A stretch of DNA of 64,000 bases from Pseudoalteromonas marina (GTDB taxonomy: Bacteria; Pseudomonadota; Gammaproteobacteria; Enterobacterales; Alteromonadaceae). Numbering within the stretch: position 1 is the first letter of the stretch; each line of letters begins with the position of its first letter. The position numbers were made by a program, and so were the translations under genes. Below, one piece after another: positions 17,922 through 26,326 of this stretch. The stretch spans positions 1,867,317-1,931,316 of the forward strand of contig NZ_AHCB03000005.1 of the NCBI RefSeq assembly GCF_000238335.3, in the 5' to 3' direction. Under the pieces are notes generated by a model. It had not been told where the DNA came from, searched no databases, and saw only the letters and a program-made list of their open reading frames with translations.

Positions 17922-17947
17922 CAAAAAAGGACGCCCAAAGGCGTCCT
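17922..17947 (-). terminator. intrinsic terminator downstream of tRNA-Ser
   Basis: AGGACGCC at 17928-17935 and GGCGTCCT at 17940-17947 form an 8-bp perfect stem with a CAAA loop, followed on the minus strand by a T run. It lies 12 bases past the tRNA 3' end. Confidence 0.8.
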
Positions 17948-17959
17948 GATATTGAATGA

Positions 17960-18049
17960 TGGTGGAGGAAGAGGGATTCGAACCCTCGTTAGGGATTAAC
18001 CTAAACACACTTTCCAGGCGTGCGCCTTCAGCCACTCAGCCATTCCTCC
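17960..18049 (-). tRNA. tRNA-Ser (anticodon GGA), island attachment site
   Basis: The minus strand folds into a long-variable-arm tRNA: acceptor GGAGGAA pairs with TTCCTCC, the anticodon stem-loop CCTGGAAAG gives GGA, the variable arm is long (TTTAGGTTAATCCCTAA), the T-loop is GGTTCGAATCC and CCA is encoded. The 3' end faces the integrase gene. The discriminator base is A, whereas bacterial serine tRNAs usually carry G; the base may be inherited from the island side of the attachment site. Confidence 0.93.
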
Positions 18050-18075
18050 ACGGTGTTGCCTAGCAACAGCGCGTT

Positions 18076-18104
18076 ATAGTATGAAATAGGTTACGCAGGT
18101 GCAA
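18076..18104 (-). promoter_or_regulatory. sigma70-like promoter of tRNA-Ser
   Basis: On the minus strand, TTGCAC (18104-18099), a 17-base spacer and TACTAT (18081-18076) lie just upstream of the tRNA, followed by a GC-rich discriminator (AACGCGC), as is usual for stable RNA promoters. Confidence 0.65.
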
Positions 18105-18164
18105 GGCCTTTTTAAATATGTACTGTTGAATGGCTATTAATCGTGCAGTTATTTACTTTTTCAA

Positions 18165-18201
18165 TAAAAAACGGCTAAACCATAAGGCTTAGCCGTTTTT
18201 T
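18165..18201 (-). terminator. intrinsic terminator of nadA (bidirectional shape)
   Basis: ACGGCTAA (18171-18178) pairs with TTAGCCGT (18189-18196), flanked by A and T runs on both sides. It lies 34 bases after the nadA stop. Confidence 0.8.
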
Positions 18202-18234
18202 ATATCAGTCTAGTTACTTTACATTTGCTAAAAA

Positions 18235-19275
18235 CTATTTAGCCATACTCGCCGTAAAGTCTAGCATGCGGTTAAGTGACTTAAGTGCACCTTCACGCAA
18301 GTCCATATCTACAAATACTTCTTTACCTTGAGGGTCTATTAAGGCCTCCTCAATCGCTTTTAAGCCATTCATTGCCATCCACGGGCAATGTGCACAACTT
18401 TTACAAGAAGCGCCTTCACCAGCCGTAGGGGCGGCAAAGAACTCTTTCTCTGGGCATAGCTGTTGCATTTTATAAAAAATACCGCGATCAGTCGCAACAA
18501 TAAACTTTTTATTCGCCATTGTTTGCGCTGCTTTAATGAGCTGGCTTGTAGATCCAACGGCGTCAGCAAGTGCAACTATTTCTGCAGGTGACTCTGGGTG
18601 AACTAAAACGCCAGCATCTGGGTGCAGTGCCTTAAACTCTTTCAATGCTTTAGTTTTAAACTCGTCGTGAACAATACATGCGCCATTCCACATGATCATA
18701 TCAGCGCCGGTATTTTTTTGAATGTAGCTGCCTAGGTGCTTGTCTGGGCCCCAAATGATTTTTTCGCCTTGCTCGTCTAAGTGCTCAACAATTTCAAGCG
18801 CGCACGATGAGGTTACAATCCAATCTGCACGGGCTTTAACCGCTGTAGAGGTGTTTGCATACACCACCACTTTACGATCAGGGTGCTGATCGCAAAATGC
18901 TGAGAACTCATCAATCGGACAACCGATGTCTAGCGAGCATGTTGCTTCAAGTGTTGGCATAACAACCGTTTTGTTTGGCGTTAAAATTTTAGCAGTTTCA
19001 CCCATAAAACGAACGCCTGCAACGATGATCATATCAGCGTCGTGTCTTGCACCAAAGCGCGCCATTTCTAAAGAGTCGGCAACGCAACCGCCAGTTTCTT
19101 CGGCAAGGGCTTGGATTTCAGGATCAGTATAATAATGCGCTACGAGTACCGCGTTTTTATCTTTAAGTAATTGCTTAATACGTGCTTTGTATTCGCCTTG
19201 CTCGTCGTTTGTTAACGGTGCTGGCTTTGGAGGGAAAATATAGCCTTCAGGCATAATAGTTTGCGCTAAACTCAT
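18235..19275 (-). CDS. nadA: quinolinate synthase A
   Basis: NadA condenses iminoaspartate with dihydroxyacetone phosphate to quinolinate in de novo NAD synthesis, using a [4Fe-4S] cluster. The expected elements are present: [18 protein letters not shown] near the N-terminus, cysteine ligands in [15 protein letters not shown] and the C-terminal [10 protein letters not shown]. The frame also allows a GTG start four codons upstream (19287), but the ATG at 19275 matches the usual MS-type start of the family and gives 346 residues. The neighbouring tRNA-Lys array and cpoB-pal-tol operon reproduce the enterobacterial gene order. It is followed by its own terminator. Confidence 0.95.
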   Translation of the reverse strand: MSLAQTIMPEGYIFPPKPAPLTNDEQGEYKARIKQLLKDKNAVLVAHYYTDPEIQALAEETGGCVADSLEMARFGARHDADMIIVAGVRFMGETAKILTPNKTVVMPTLEATCSLDIGCPIDEFSAFCDQHPDRKVVVYANTSTAVKARADWIVTSSCALEIVEHLDEQGEKIIWGPDKHLGSYIQKNTGADMIMWNGACIVHDEFKTKALKEFKALHPDAGVLVHPESPAEIVALADAVGSTSQLIKAAQTMANKKFIVATDRGIFYKMQQLCPEKEFFAAPTAGEGASCKSCAHCPWMAMNGLKAIEEALIDPQGKEVFVDMDLREGALKSLNRMLDFTASMAK

Positions 19276-19405
19276 GTTCTCGACCACTTATTTACAGTGT
19301 ATAAATTACGGCGAATTATACGAGAATAAAAACATAAATAACAGCAAACTGCTTAAGCTTGTTTATAAAAAAACAGAATGGGATTTTAAAAAAGAATGTA
19401 GAAGA

Positions 19406-19481
19406 TGGTGGGTCATGATGGATTCGAACCATCGACCAATTGATTAAAAGTCAACTGCTCTACCAACTGAGCTAATGACCC
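19406..19481 (-). tRNA. tRNA-Lys (TTT), array copy nearest nadA
   Basis: 76-base gene with GGGTCAT/ATGACCC acceptor, anticodon loop CTTTTAA and encoded CCA. It is identical to the other seven copies and last in transcription order. Confidence 0.97.
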
Positions 19482-19560
19482 GCTCTAATATTGTACGTAC
19501 TAAAAAGATAGTGTTTGCGTAGATCCGCCGATGTTCCAGTTTTTACTTACAAAGCAAAAA

Positions 19561-19636
19561 TGGTGGGTCATGATGGATTCGAACCATCGACCAATTGATT
19601 AAAAGTCAACTGCTCTACCAACTGAGCTAATGACCC
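19561..19636 (-). tRNA. tRNA-Lys (TTT)
   Basis: Identical 76-base copy. The spacer to its 3' neighbour contains the GATCCGCCGAT motif shared by alternate spacers. Confidence 0.97.
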
Positions 19637-19676
19637 GCTCTTGGTGTTAACTAATAAATATATATTTCCATGAAAA

Positions 19677-19752
19677 TGGTGGGTCATGATGGATTCGAAC
19701 CATCGACCAATTGATTAAAAGTCAACTGCTCTACCAACTGAGCTAATGACCC
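19677..19752 (-). tRNA. tRNA-Lys (TTT)
   Basis: Identical 76-base copy with encoded CCA. Confidence 0.97.
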
Positions 19753-19811
19753 GCTCAAATATAAACTTAAAAGCTTACTTGCGTGAATCCGCCGATTAGA
19801 GTTTTATAGAA

Positions 19812-19887
19812 TGGTGGGTCATGATGGATTCGAACCATCGACCAATTGATTAAAAGTCAACTGCTCTACCAACTGAGCTAATGACCC
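19812..19887 (-). tRNA. tRNA-Lys (TTT)
   Basis: Identical 76-base copy. Its immediate 5' flank (ATTCTATAA) differs from the GCTC flank of the other copies. Confidence 0.97.
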
Positions 19888-19951
19888 ATTCTATAATTTT
19901 TAGATTATTGAGTGCAATTAATGCTTTAGTAAATAACCACTTAAAAATAAG

Positions 19952-20027
19952 TGGTGGGTCATGATGGATTCGAACCATCGACCAATTGATTAAAAGTCAA
20001 CTGCTCTACCAACTGAGCTAATGACCC
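19952..20027 (-). tRNA. tRNA-Lys (TTT)
   Basis: Identical 76-base copy with encoded CCA. Confidence 0.97.
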
Positions 20028-20087
20028 GCTCATAAACTTATTCAATAATATAAATGCGTAAATCCGCCGATCCAGACACTTTAAAAG

Positions 20088-20163
20088 TGGTGGGTCATGA
20101 TGGATTCGAACCATCGACCAATTGATTAAAAGTCAACTGCTCTACCAACTGAGCTAATGACCC
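20088..20163 (-). tRNA. tRNA-Lys (TTT)
   Basis: Identical 76-base copy. The spacer to its 3' neighbour carries the GTAAATCCGCCGAT motif. Confidence 0.97.
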
Positions 20164-20211
20164 GCTCTGGTATAACTGCTGTATTAAAGTTGTTGTAGAC
20201 CATTATAAAAA

Positions 20212-20287
20212 TGGTGGGTCATGATGGATTCGAACCATCGACCAATTGATTAAAAGTCAACTGCTCTACCAACTGAGCTAATGACCC
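20212..20287 (-). tRNA. tRNA-Lys (TTT)
   Basis: Identical 76-base copy with encoded CCA. Confidence 0.97.
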
Positions 20288-20346
20288 GCTCTAACTTTAC
20301 AACCTTGAATACTACGTAAATCCGCCGATAAAAGACCATTTTAAAA

Positions 20347-20422
20347 TGGTGGGTCATGATGGATTCGAACCATCGACCAATTGATTAAAAGTCAACTGCT
20401 CTACCAACTGAGCTAATGACCC
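20347..20422 (-). tRNA. tRNA-Lys (TTT), promoter-proximal copy
   Basis: Identical 76-base copy, the first to be transcribed, about 47 bases after the predicted start site. Confidence 0.97.
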
Positions 20423-20475
20423 GCTCTTTTTGCAACATTTTGAGTGGGGTAACCATTCGTTTGCTGCGGGCGCTT

Positions 20476-20503
20476 ATAATACTTATTTATAAAATGAGTG
20501 CAA
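20476..20503 (-). promoter_or_regulatory. stable-RNA promoter of the tRNA-Lys array
   Basis: The minus strand shows TTGCAC (20503-20498), a 16-base spacer and TATTAT (20481-20476), followed by AAGCGCCCGC. The GC-rich discriminator is typical of stringently controlled rRNA and tRNA promoters. It suggests that the array is transcribed separately from the tol-pal operon upstream. Confidence 0.65.
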
Positions 20504-20593
20504 CCGAAATTGTCTCTTTTTTTAAGTTTTTATGCCTAGTTGACCAATTTTAGACCGCTTATGACAAAAAGCAGTCTAATCAAGCTGATTCAA

Positions 20594-21343
20594 TTAATTA
20601 GACAGGCGATCTGTGGCTAATTTTGCAGCCGTTGTACTTGGGTACTGCGTAACAAGTTCGTTAAGTATTTTTAACGATTCGTCTGTCAGTCCTTGCTCTT
20701 TTAAAAGCGTGCCTAATTTTAACATGGCGTCTGGGCGTTTATTTGAATTTGGATATTCGTTTACAACCACTCTAAAGTGATCAACCGCTTTAACGCCATC
20801 GTTTTTAATTGTTAATAATTGACCTAACCAATAGTGTGCGTTTGACGCATACACAGATTCTGGATATGTTTTTAAGAACGTTTGAAACTCTGGAATAGCC
20901 TGGTCGTAGCGTTTATCTTTCATTATGAGTGCAACAGCACGCTCGTAAGCCTCATTCTCAGATAAATCACTGCTATATGCTTGTGAGTCATTAGGTTGTG
21001 CATAGTCGGTTGCAGGCACTGCTGCAGGCTGTGAATACGCCTGACTAACACGGTTTTCAATCTCTTGATAAAGCTCACGCTGACGCTGAAGTACTTTTTC
21101 TAGTTTATAGCTTTGCTCTTCCGTCACACCACGAATTTGACTTACTTCATCTTGAAGTAAATTAAGTTGCTGTTGTAACTCGGCTTGCAAGAAATTGCGC
21201 GATTGCATCATACTTTCTAACGACGCTAAGCGCTTCTCAATACTTGACTGTGAACTCGCAGCTTCTGAAACAGGAGCGGGAGCAGCCCATAACTGGGTGC
21301 TCCCGCTCAATATCATTGCTGCCAAAATAATTTTCGGCTTCAT
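20594..21343 (-). CDS. cpoB: cell division coordinator CpoB (YbgF), TPR protein
   Basis: Periplasmic TPR protein that links Tol-Pal constriction to PBP1B in septal peptidoglycan synthesis. It has a signal peptide (MKPKIILAAMILSGSTQLWA), then a coiled-coil trimerisation segment (about residues 33-95, SIEKRLASLESMM onward), a low-complexity linker rich in S/Q/Y, and three TPR-like repeats (about 130-249: AYERAVALIMKD, NAHYWLGQLL, DAMLKLGTLLKEQ). The 249 residues match the family. It is the last gene of tolQRAB-pal-cpoB, 13 bases after pal. Confidence 0.93.
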   Translation of the reverse strand: MKPKIILAAMILSGSTQLWAAPAPVSEAASSQSSIEKRLASLESMMQSRNFLQAELQQQLNLLQDEVSQIRGVTEEQSYKLEKVLQRQRELYQEIENRVSQAYSQPAAVPATDYAQPNDSQAYSSDLSENEAYERAVALIMKDKRYDQAIPEFQTFLKTYPESVYASNAHYWLGQLLTIKNDGVKAVDHFRVVVNEYPNSNKRPDAMLKLGTLLKEQGLTDESLKILNELVTQYPSTTAAKLATDRLSN

Positions 21344-21356
21344 AATATCTCTTATC

Positions 21357-21899
21357 TTAGTAAACTAATACCGCACGGCGGTTTTTAGCGAAAGCTGATT
21401 CAGTGCGAGACTTAACCATTGGTTTTTCTTCACCGTAGCTCACTACTGACATTTGGCTAGCTGATACACCTAAGCTTAGCAGGTATTTTTCAACTGACTG
21501 ACCACGGTTTTCACCTAGTGCAATATTGTACTCTGGCGTGCCACGCTCATCTGCATGGCCTTCAATTAATACTTTAACCGATGGGTTTTTTACTAAAAAG
21601 TCAGCATGTGCGCGAAGTAAATCAGCATATTTGCTTTCAATTGTCGCTTTATCAAAATCAAAGTAGATTACTTGCTCTTGACGAAGTGCTTCGTATTTTT
21701 GACGAAGTTGTTCTTCAGCACGTTCTTCAGGCGAAATTGTTGCTACTTCAACTGTATCGTTGCTAGTTGTTTGCTCAACAGCAGGTTGATTAGATTGGTT
21801 TGCAGCACCTTCGTCGATATCTGAAGACGAGCTACAAGCTGCTAATGTCATTACTGGCACAGCAATTAGCAGGCCTTTAAGTATTTTATTAAGTTGCAT
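21357..21899 (-). CDS. pal: peptidoglycan-associated lipoprotein Pal
   Basis: Outer-membrane lipoprotein that binds peptidoglycan and TolB and keeps the envelope tethered during division. The lipobox LAAC puts the lipidated cysteine at residue 22. An acidic linker follows (to about residue 70), then an OmpA-like domain with VIYFDFDKATI, the diaminopimelate-binding segment IEGHADERGTPEYN and the conserved NRRAVL end. The length, 180 residues, is normal. It sits between tolB and cpoB, co-directional. Confidence 0.97.
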   Translation of the reverse strand: MQLNKILKGLLIAVPVMTLAACSSSSDIDEGAANQSNQPAVEQTTSNDTVEVATISPEERAEEQLRQKYEALRQEQVIYFDFDKATIESKYADLLRAHADFLVKNPSVKVLIEGHADERGTPEYNIALGENRGQSVEKYLLSLGVSASQMSVVSYGEEKPMVKSRTESAFAKNRRAVLVY

Positions 21900-21933
21900 T
21901 GAGTAGATTCCTATTTTGAGTAAACCAGTAACA

Positions 21934-23292
21934 TTACTGTAAATATGGCGACCAAGCTGGCGCCTTTACTTGTCCGTCTAGCACAGGTAATCGTGCTTTA
22001 AAGCGGCCGTCCATCGATACTAACGCCAGTACCTGTTTGTTATTATGGAGCGTGCTGTATATTATCATCGAGCCATTTGGCGCTATACTCGGTGATTCAT
22101 CTAAGCGAGTTCGCGTTAATACTTGAAACGCGCCAGAAGCTAGCTCTTTTTTAGCAAGATGGTACTTACCGTTCGTACGATTAACCATCACTAATTCTTT
22201 ACTGTCAGGCGTAACTGACCCTGCAAGATTCATATCGCCATCAAACGTTAGGCGCTTTGATCTGCCAGTTTTTAAATTTAACTTATAAATCTGAGCATTA
22301 CCACCCCTTTCCGAGGTAAACACTATATCTTGCCCATTTGGGTACCAAGATGGTTCAGTATCTATGCTACGGTGGTTTGTTAGGCGTGTTTCTTTACGCG
22401 TTGCCAGGTTTAGTAAATAAATTTCTGTTGCGCCTGTTTTATCTTTTGAAAGGACTAATAGAAGCTCTTTACCATCAGGTGAAAACTGCGGCGCACCATT
22501 AATCCCACGATAGCTGGCTACCACTTCTCGCTTGCCAGTATATAAGTCTTGGATATATATTTGGCTTTGACGATTTTCAAACGTTACATAAGCAAGCTTG
22601 GTACCATCTGGTGACCACGCAGGTGACATTAACGGCTCTTTAGAGCGCAAAAGTACTTGTTCGTTGAATCCATCGTAATCGGCAACAACGAGTTGATACG
22701 GCTTATCGTCTTCGTCACGCACAATCACATAGGCAATTTTAGTTAAAAATGCACCTTTTTCGCCTGTTAGTTTTTCATAAATCACATCACTAATACGGTG
22801 TGAATAGCGGCGAAACCCACTTTCTGAAATAACGCTTTCTCTGGCTTCTAAAATGTGGTCTTGGCTTTTTACTAATTGCCCATTAGACATCATTTGGGTG
22901 TTACCACCCGTGATTTGACCACGAATTACATCCACTAATTCATAACGGACTAAGTATCGGCCATCGGTTTGCTGTTCAACTTGGCCAACTAAAACGGCCT
23001 CAACCCCTTGATTAACCCATGAGGCATAATCAATTGCTTGGTCCTCGCTTGGTTGTTGTGGCATTTGCGCAACATCAACCGGCTTAAACTTACCACTTCG
23101 GACTAAATCAGCTGCAATCACATCACTTAGTTTTTGTGGGATCGGACCTATTCCTGTGTATTTAAATGGCACAATAGCAATAGGCCTTGCGCCGTCAACA
23201 CCTTCGGTAATTACAATTTCAAGTGCAGCATTTGCAATGCCTTGAAACCCTAGTAGCAATACTACACAGGCTACTCTTAGTTTATTGAACAT
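21934..23292 (-). CDS. tolB: Tol-Pal system translocation protein TolB
   Basis: Periplasmic protein that connects TolA to Pal. It has a signal peptide (ending near GIANAAL), an N-terminal alpha/beta domain ([10 protein letters not shown], about residues 25-165) and a C-terminal six-bladed beta-propeller with the typical [26 protein letters not shown] and [14 protein letters not shown] blade signatures. At 452 residues it has the family length. It begins 9 bases after tolA and ends 34 bases before pal. Confidence 0.97.
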   Translation of the reverse strand: MFNKLRVACVVLLLGFQGIANAALEIVITEGVDGARPIAIVPFKYTGIGPIPQKLSDVIAADLVRSGKFKPVDVAQMPQQPSEDQAIDYASWVNQGVEAVLVGQVEQQTDGRYLVRYELVDVIRGQITGGNTQMMSNGQLVKSQDHILEARESVISESGFRRYSHRISDVIYEKLTGEKGAFLTKIAYVIVRDEDDKPYQLVVADYDGFNEQVLLRSKEPLMSPAWSPDGTKLAYVTFENRQSQIYIQDLYTGKREVVASYRGINGAPQFSPDGKELLLVLSKDKTGATEIYLLNLATRKETRLTNHRSIDTEPSWYPNGQDIVFTSERGGNAQIYKLNLKTGRSKRLTFDGDMNLAGSVTPDSKELVMVNRTNGKYHLAKKELASGAFQVLTRTRLDESPSIAPNGSMIIYSTLHNNKQVLALVSMDGRFKARLPVLDGQVKAPAWSPYLQ

Positions 23293-23301
23293 ATCATTCC
23301 T

Positions 23302-24228
23302 TTAAAATTCTGGCTTGATTGTTAAGTTAATATTTTTTAGCTGATCAAACACGTCTCTGTCTTTAGACACAGGTAATGTGTCGGCCATACGAACCGCTCT
23401 GAGCGCGGCCTCACACACTAGCTTATCACCACCTAAAGACTTAACTTGCGTAACTAAACCATTAAAGCCAAGACGGATATTCACTCGACATTGTTGGTTT
23501 TTCATTTTTTCATCAATTAACAAGTTTTGTTGGATGCGCGCCATAATCAAAGCACGGTATTTGTCAACTTCACTCGCAACTTGTTGCTGGCGTATTTTAC
23601 TACGTGCAGCCTGCTCTTTAGCAAGTTGTTCTTGTAATATTTGTTCTTGTAATGCTTGCTGACGCTTACGTTCAGCTTCGGCTGCACGCTCTTTAGCTTC
23701 TTGCTCACGCTTAATACGTTCAGCTTCTGCTTTTTTTAGCGCTTCTTCTTCAAGCTTACGTTTATCTGCCGCGGCTTTTGCTGCCTTTTCAGCCTCTTGT
23801 TTTTGCTTTTCTGCTTGCTTAGCTTTGGCACGCTCTTTTTGCTCTATCTCACGCGCCTTTTTTGCTTGAGCTTCAGCTTGCGCTTTTTCTTTCTCTTTAG
23901 CTTTGCGTTCACGCTCAAGTTTTTTAATGTTTCGAGCCTCAGATTCACGTTGTTTGCGAGCATCTGCAGCCCTGCGTTCTAAATCACGTATCCGCTTATC
24001 TTCAGCACGCTTTTTATCTTTTTCTTTTTTTTGTAGCTCAGCAATTTTTTGCTCAACCATTTTTTGGTCAACCGATATCGCAGAAACCGCTTTGTCGGGT
24101 TCAGGTATAGCTGTGTTTAACGTCACTTCCATTACTTTAGGGGTTGGTGCATGAATGTTAGCTGACGCGTACAACAATCCGCCCAAACCTAAATGCAATA
24201 CCACCGATTTTACTAATGCACTACTCAT
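23302..24228 (-). CDS. tolA: cell envelope integrity protein TolA
   Basis: Inner-membrane protein spanning the periplasm. It has a single N-terminal membrane anchor (SALVKSVVLHLGLGGLLYASA), a long K/A/E/R/Q-rich helical domain (about residues 55-215) and a compact C-terminal domain with the conserved CRVNIRLGFNGLV core. I place the start at ATG 24228, which has GAGGGGAA upstream. The frame also has a TTG at 24246, but that would precede the ribosome site. The 308-residue product is normal. Proteins of this composition generate long antisense frames, which I ignore. Confidence 0.93.
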   Translation of the reverse strand: MSSALVKSVVLHLGLGGLLYASANIHAPTPKVMEVTLNTAIPEPDKAVSAISVDQKMVEQKIAELQKKEKDKKRAEDKRIRDLERRAADARKQRESEARNIKKLERERKAKEKEKAQAEAQAKKAREIEQKERAKAKQAEKQKQEAEKAAKAAADKRKLEEEALKKAEAERIKREQEAKERAAEAERKRQQALQEQILQEQLAKEQAARSKIRQQQVASEVDKYRALIMARIQQNLLIDEKMKNQQCRVNIRLGFNGLVTQVKSLGGDKLVCEAALRAVRMADTLPVSKDRDVFDQLKNINLTIKPEF

Positions 24229-24232
24229 CCAG

Positions 24233-24661
24233 TTAATTCCCCTCAAAGGATTCGGTCATCAATCCCACTGACGGCACACCTGCGTTTTTCAAAAAATCCA
24301 TTAGCAATAACACTTCTTGATAAGAAACTTTACCAGAACCTTTAATCATTACAGGTACATCTGGATTTTTCATTAACTGCAATTTAATCACGGCGGCTAC
24401 ATCGAGTGCTTCCATTGGCTCCTCTGGATCAGTACCTACACTGACGTAATATTTACCCTCAGCATCAATAGACGCAATTATTGGTGGTGTATCTTTTGTA
24501 TCAACTAAATCAGATTCTTCCATTTTTGGTAAATCGACTTTTACACCGTGAGTAATTAGTGGTGCAGTCGCCATGAAAATAATAAGCAGCACCAACATTA
24601 CATCGATATAAGGTACTACATTAATTTCTGCTACTGGGCGGCGCTTTTTACGATGATACAT
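24233..24661 (-). CDS. tolR: Tol-Pal energising protein TolR
   Basis: ExbD-type protein that forms the proton channel with TolQ. It has a basic cytoplasmic start ([20 protein letters not shown]), one membrane helix with the functional aspartate ([18 protein letters not shown]) and a periplasmic domain. At 142 residues the length is standard. Its start overlaps the tolQ end by 14 bases, indicating translational coupling, and its stop lies 4 bases before tolA. Confidence 0.96.
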   Translation of the reverse strand: MYHRKKRRPVAEINVVPYIDVMLVLLIIFMATAPLITHGVKVDLPKMEESDLVDTKDTPPIIASIDAEGKYYVSVGTDPEEPMEALDVAAVIKLQLMKNPDVPVMIKGSGKVSYQEVLLLMDFLKNAGVPSVGLMTESFEGN

Positions 24662-25352
24662 TCGCTTGTGCCTCTATTTGTGTAGCTGCTTGACGGTGTA
24701 AAATATTAGCAAACTCTTCCATAAAGTTGATGTAGTGAGATTCAAGCTTTTCAACACTGTTTGAAAAACGGTTATAAGCAATTACAGCCGGAATTGCAGC
24801 AAATAAGCCCATTGCTGTAGCAATTAGAGCCTCTGCTATGCCCGGAGCAACCATTTGTAATGTGGCTTGTTTTACTTCACCCAATGCAATAAAGGCATTC
24901 ATAATACCCCACACAGTGCCAAATAAACCGATGTAAGGACTTATAGAACCAACCGTTGCCAAGAACGATAGGCTTTTTTCAATTTTTTCGATTTCACGTG
25001 ACAGTGCTACACGCATTGAGCGATGCGTACCTTCCATGACTATGCTTGCGCCTTGAAATGTATTTTTTTTATGTCGCGCAAATTCTTTAAAGCCTGCCGT
25101 AAATAACGCCTCAATACCATGAGACTGAGCACTGCGAGATGAAATTTCGTTATAAAGCTTACTTAAATCAATGCCTGACCAAAACTTTTGCTCAAACTTT
25201 TTAGCATTCGAAAGCGCATCAGAGATTGCTTTTTTACGTTGAAAAATAATAGCCCACGACATAACCGACATGGCAACTAGCCCTAACATTACTAATTGTA
25301 CAAGCAAACTGGCTTCTAAAATTAGATCCAAAAAATTAAGCCCTGATCCCAC
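24648..25352 (-). CDS. tolQ: Tol-Pal system protein TolQ
   Basis: MotA/ExbB-type inner-membrane protein with three membrane helices: near the N-terminus ([20 protein letters not shown]), around residue 140 ([18 protein letters not shown]) and around 175 ([20 protein letters not shown]). It drives TolA with TolR. The start codon is GTG at 25352, supported by AGGAG six bases upstream. It is the first gene of the operon here. The thioesterase gene ybgC that usually precedes tolQ is absent, and a spacer of almost 1 kb lies upstream. Confidence 0.96.
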   Translation of the reverse strand: MGSGLNFLDLILEASLLVQLVMLGLVAMSVMSWAIIFQRKKAISDALSNAKKFEQKFWSGIDLSKLYNEISSRSAQSHGIEALFTAGFKEFARHKKNTFQGASIVMEGTHRSMRVALSREIEKIEKSLSFLATVGSISPYIGLFGTVWGIMNAFIALGEVKQATLQMVAPGIAEALIATAMGLFAAIPAVIAYNRFSNSVEKLESHYINFMEEFANILHRQAATQIEAQANVSS

Positions 25353-25825
25353 ATTAAACTCCTAAATAGTATCAAAATACGTCAATTGTAATGATTTGTG
25401 CAATTATGACCGCAACTAAGGTCAATTAGTTGCATCTAGTGTATCGAGTCCATTTAAAACTAACAACGATATTGCTATGAATAGCCAACAAAAAACGTTA
25501 AAAATCGGCTATGTTGTTTGTTTTTTATGCCTAGTTGTATAAATATTTATTCAAATAAAATAAAAACTCAGGTTCAGCTGCGTAATTATATAAATAAACA
25601 TCATAAAACACGGCATTTATTCAAAATTAATGCATAAACACGCAAAACCACGTTAACGTTACCTACCAGAATACTAAAACTAATACCGAACAATTATACA
25701 AAAATATACTTAAGTACTATTTTTCATTAACTTATAAAATATATGGTTATTTAACGAACAACTTACAAACTACAACAAAACTAAATACATTAGTTTTTTT
25801 AATCTGAAAAAACAAATTTTCTAGT
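25353..25825. other. AT-rich intergenic region upstream of tolQ
   Basis: No open frame with a credible start or family resemblance is visible on either strand. The end nearest tolQ must hold the tolQ promoter, but I cannot pick an unambiguous -35/-10 pair. A loose inverted repeat (ATAGCC...GGCTAT) occurs near 25,480-25,520. Confidence 0.5.
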
Positions 25826-25854
25826 TTGAACAATTTTTAGATATTCCGTATTAT
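25826..25854 (+). promoter_or_regulatory. sigma70-like promoter of a candidate small RNA
   Basis: TTGAAC (25826-25831), exactly 17 bases, then TATTAT (25849-25854). No protein-coding gene follows on this strand, but a strong terminator lies about 180 bases downstream. Confidence 0.6.
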
Positions 25855-25860
25855 TCTCCC

Positions 25861-26040
25861 ATACCGAGCTAGCGCATTAAATGAAACTGTTTCATTATGT
25901 CCTGTTCTTAGTAATATGATCTTAAGTCGTATTACATTGTTTTACTCTATTTGGATAAAACCTAACAGTGTAAAACATGGTTCCCCCAGATTACTTCCTT
26001 TAACTTGTTGTTAGCCCGCATTATTTGCGGGCTTTTTTTT
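25861..26040 (+). ncRNA. candidate small RNA, about 180 nt
   Basis: This stretch is bounded by a consensus-like promoter and a strong intrinsic terminator. It has no convincing ORF; the longest is a 12-codon ATG frame at 25881. Local stems are visible: ATGAAA/TTTCAT (around 25,881-25,895), GTAATATGA/TCGTATTAC (around 25,911-25,936) and TGTTTTAC/GTAAAACA (around 25,939-25,978). An unpaired C-rich and CUUCC-containing tail precedes the terminator stem, a layout typical of Hfq-type regulators. I do not recognise it as 6S, Spot 42, GcvB or another named RNA. Confidence 0.5.
26013..26040 (+). terminator. intrinsic terminator of the candidate sRNA
   Basis: AGCCCGCA and TGCGGGCT form an 8-bp stem with a TTATT loop, followed by eight T residues. 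Confidence 0.85.
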
Positions 26041-26326
26041 ACCTGAAATTTGGCCTAGACCAAAATATACAGATTCATTTAATATTGTTTATTGAGCCAG
26101 AAATTTAGCACTAAACCTAGCCAGCCATAGTCAGCACTGACTAAGTTGAATTTTATGAAAGGCACAATAGCCACATACGCCTTAACGCTCTGTGAATTGT
26201 TGGTTAACCAGAATTCAGGCGAGTTAATGGTAAGGCAAATGACTTTTAGTAGATAAAATACGTTATAAACGGACGTGCCCTTGCTAACGGTTATTTTTAG
26301 CAAGGGTTTAGGAAAGGTGTTTAAAA

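Noticed and set aside
18235..19287. GTG start for nadA at 19287
   Set aside because: The ATG at 19275 matches the family start and the GTG adds only four residues without a better ribosome site.
19406..20422. Regular repeats that could suggest a CRISPR array
   Set aside because: The repeat is a complete 76-base tRNA-Lys gene and spacers vary in length; no cas genes are present.
23797..24154. Two plus-strand ORFs opposite tolA
   Set aside because: They are antisense shadows of the repetitive Lys/Ala/Glu codons of tolA.
25861..26040. 6S RNA identity for the candidate sRNA
   Set aside because: The length is similar, but the long, nearly symmetrical hairpin with a central bubble is absent and the 5' and 3' ends are not complementary.
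26079..26303. 74-residue ORF on the minus strand before ruvB
   Set aside because: No ribosome site, skewed composition and no recognisable domain; it lies in a non-coding spacer.
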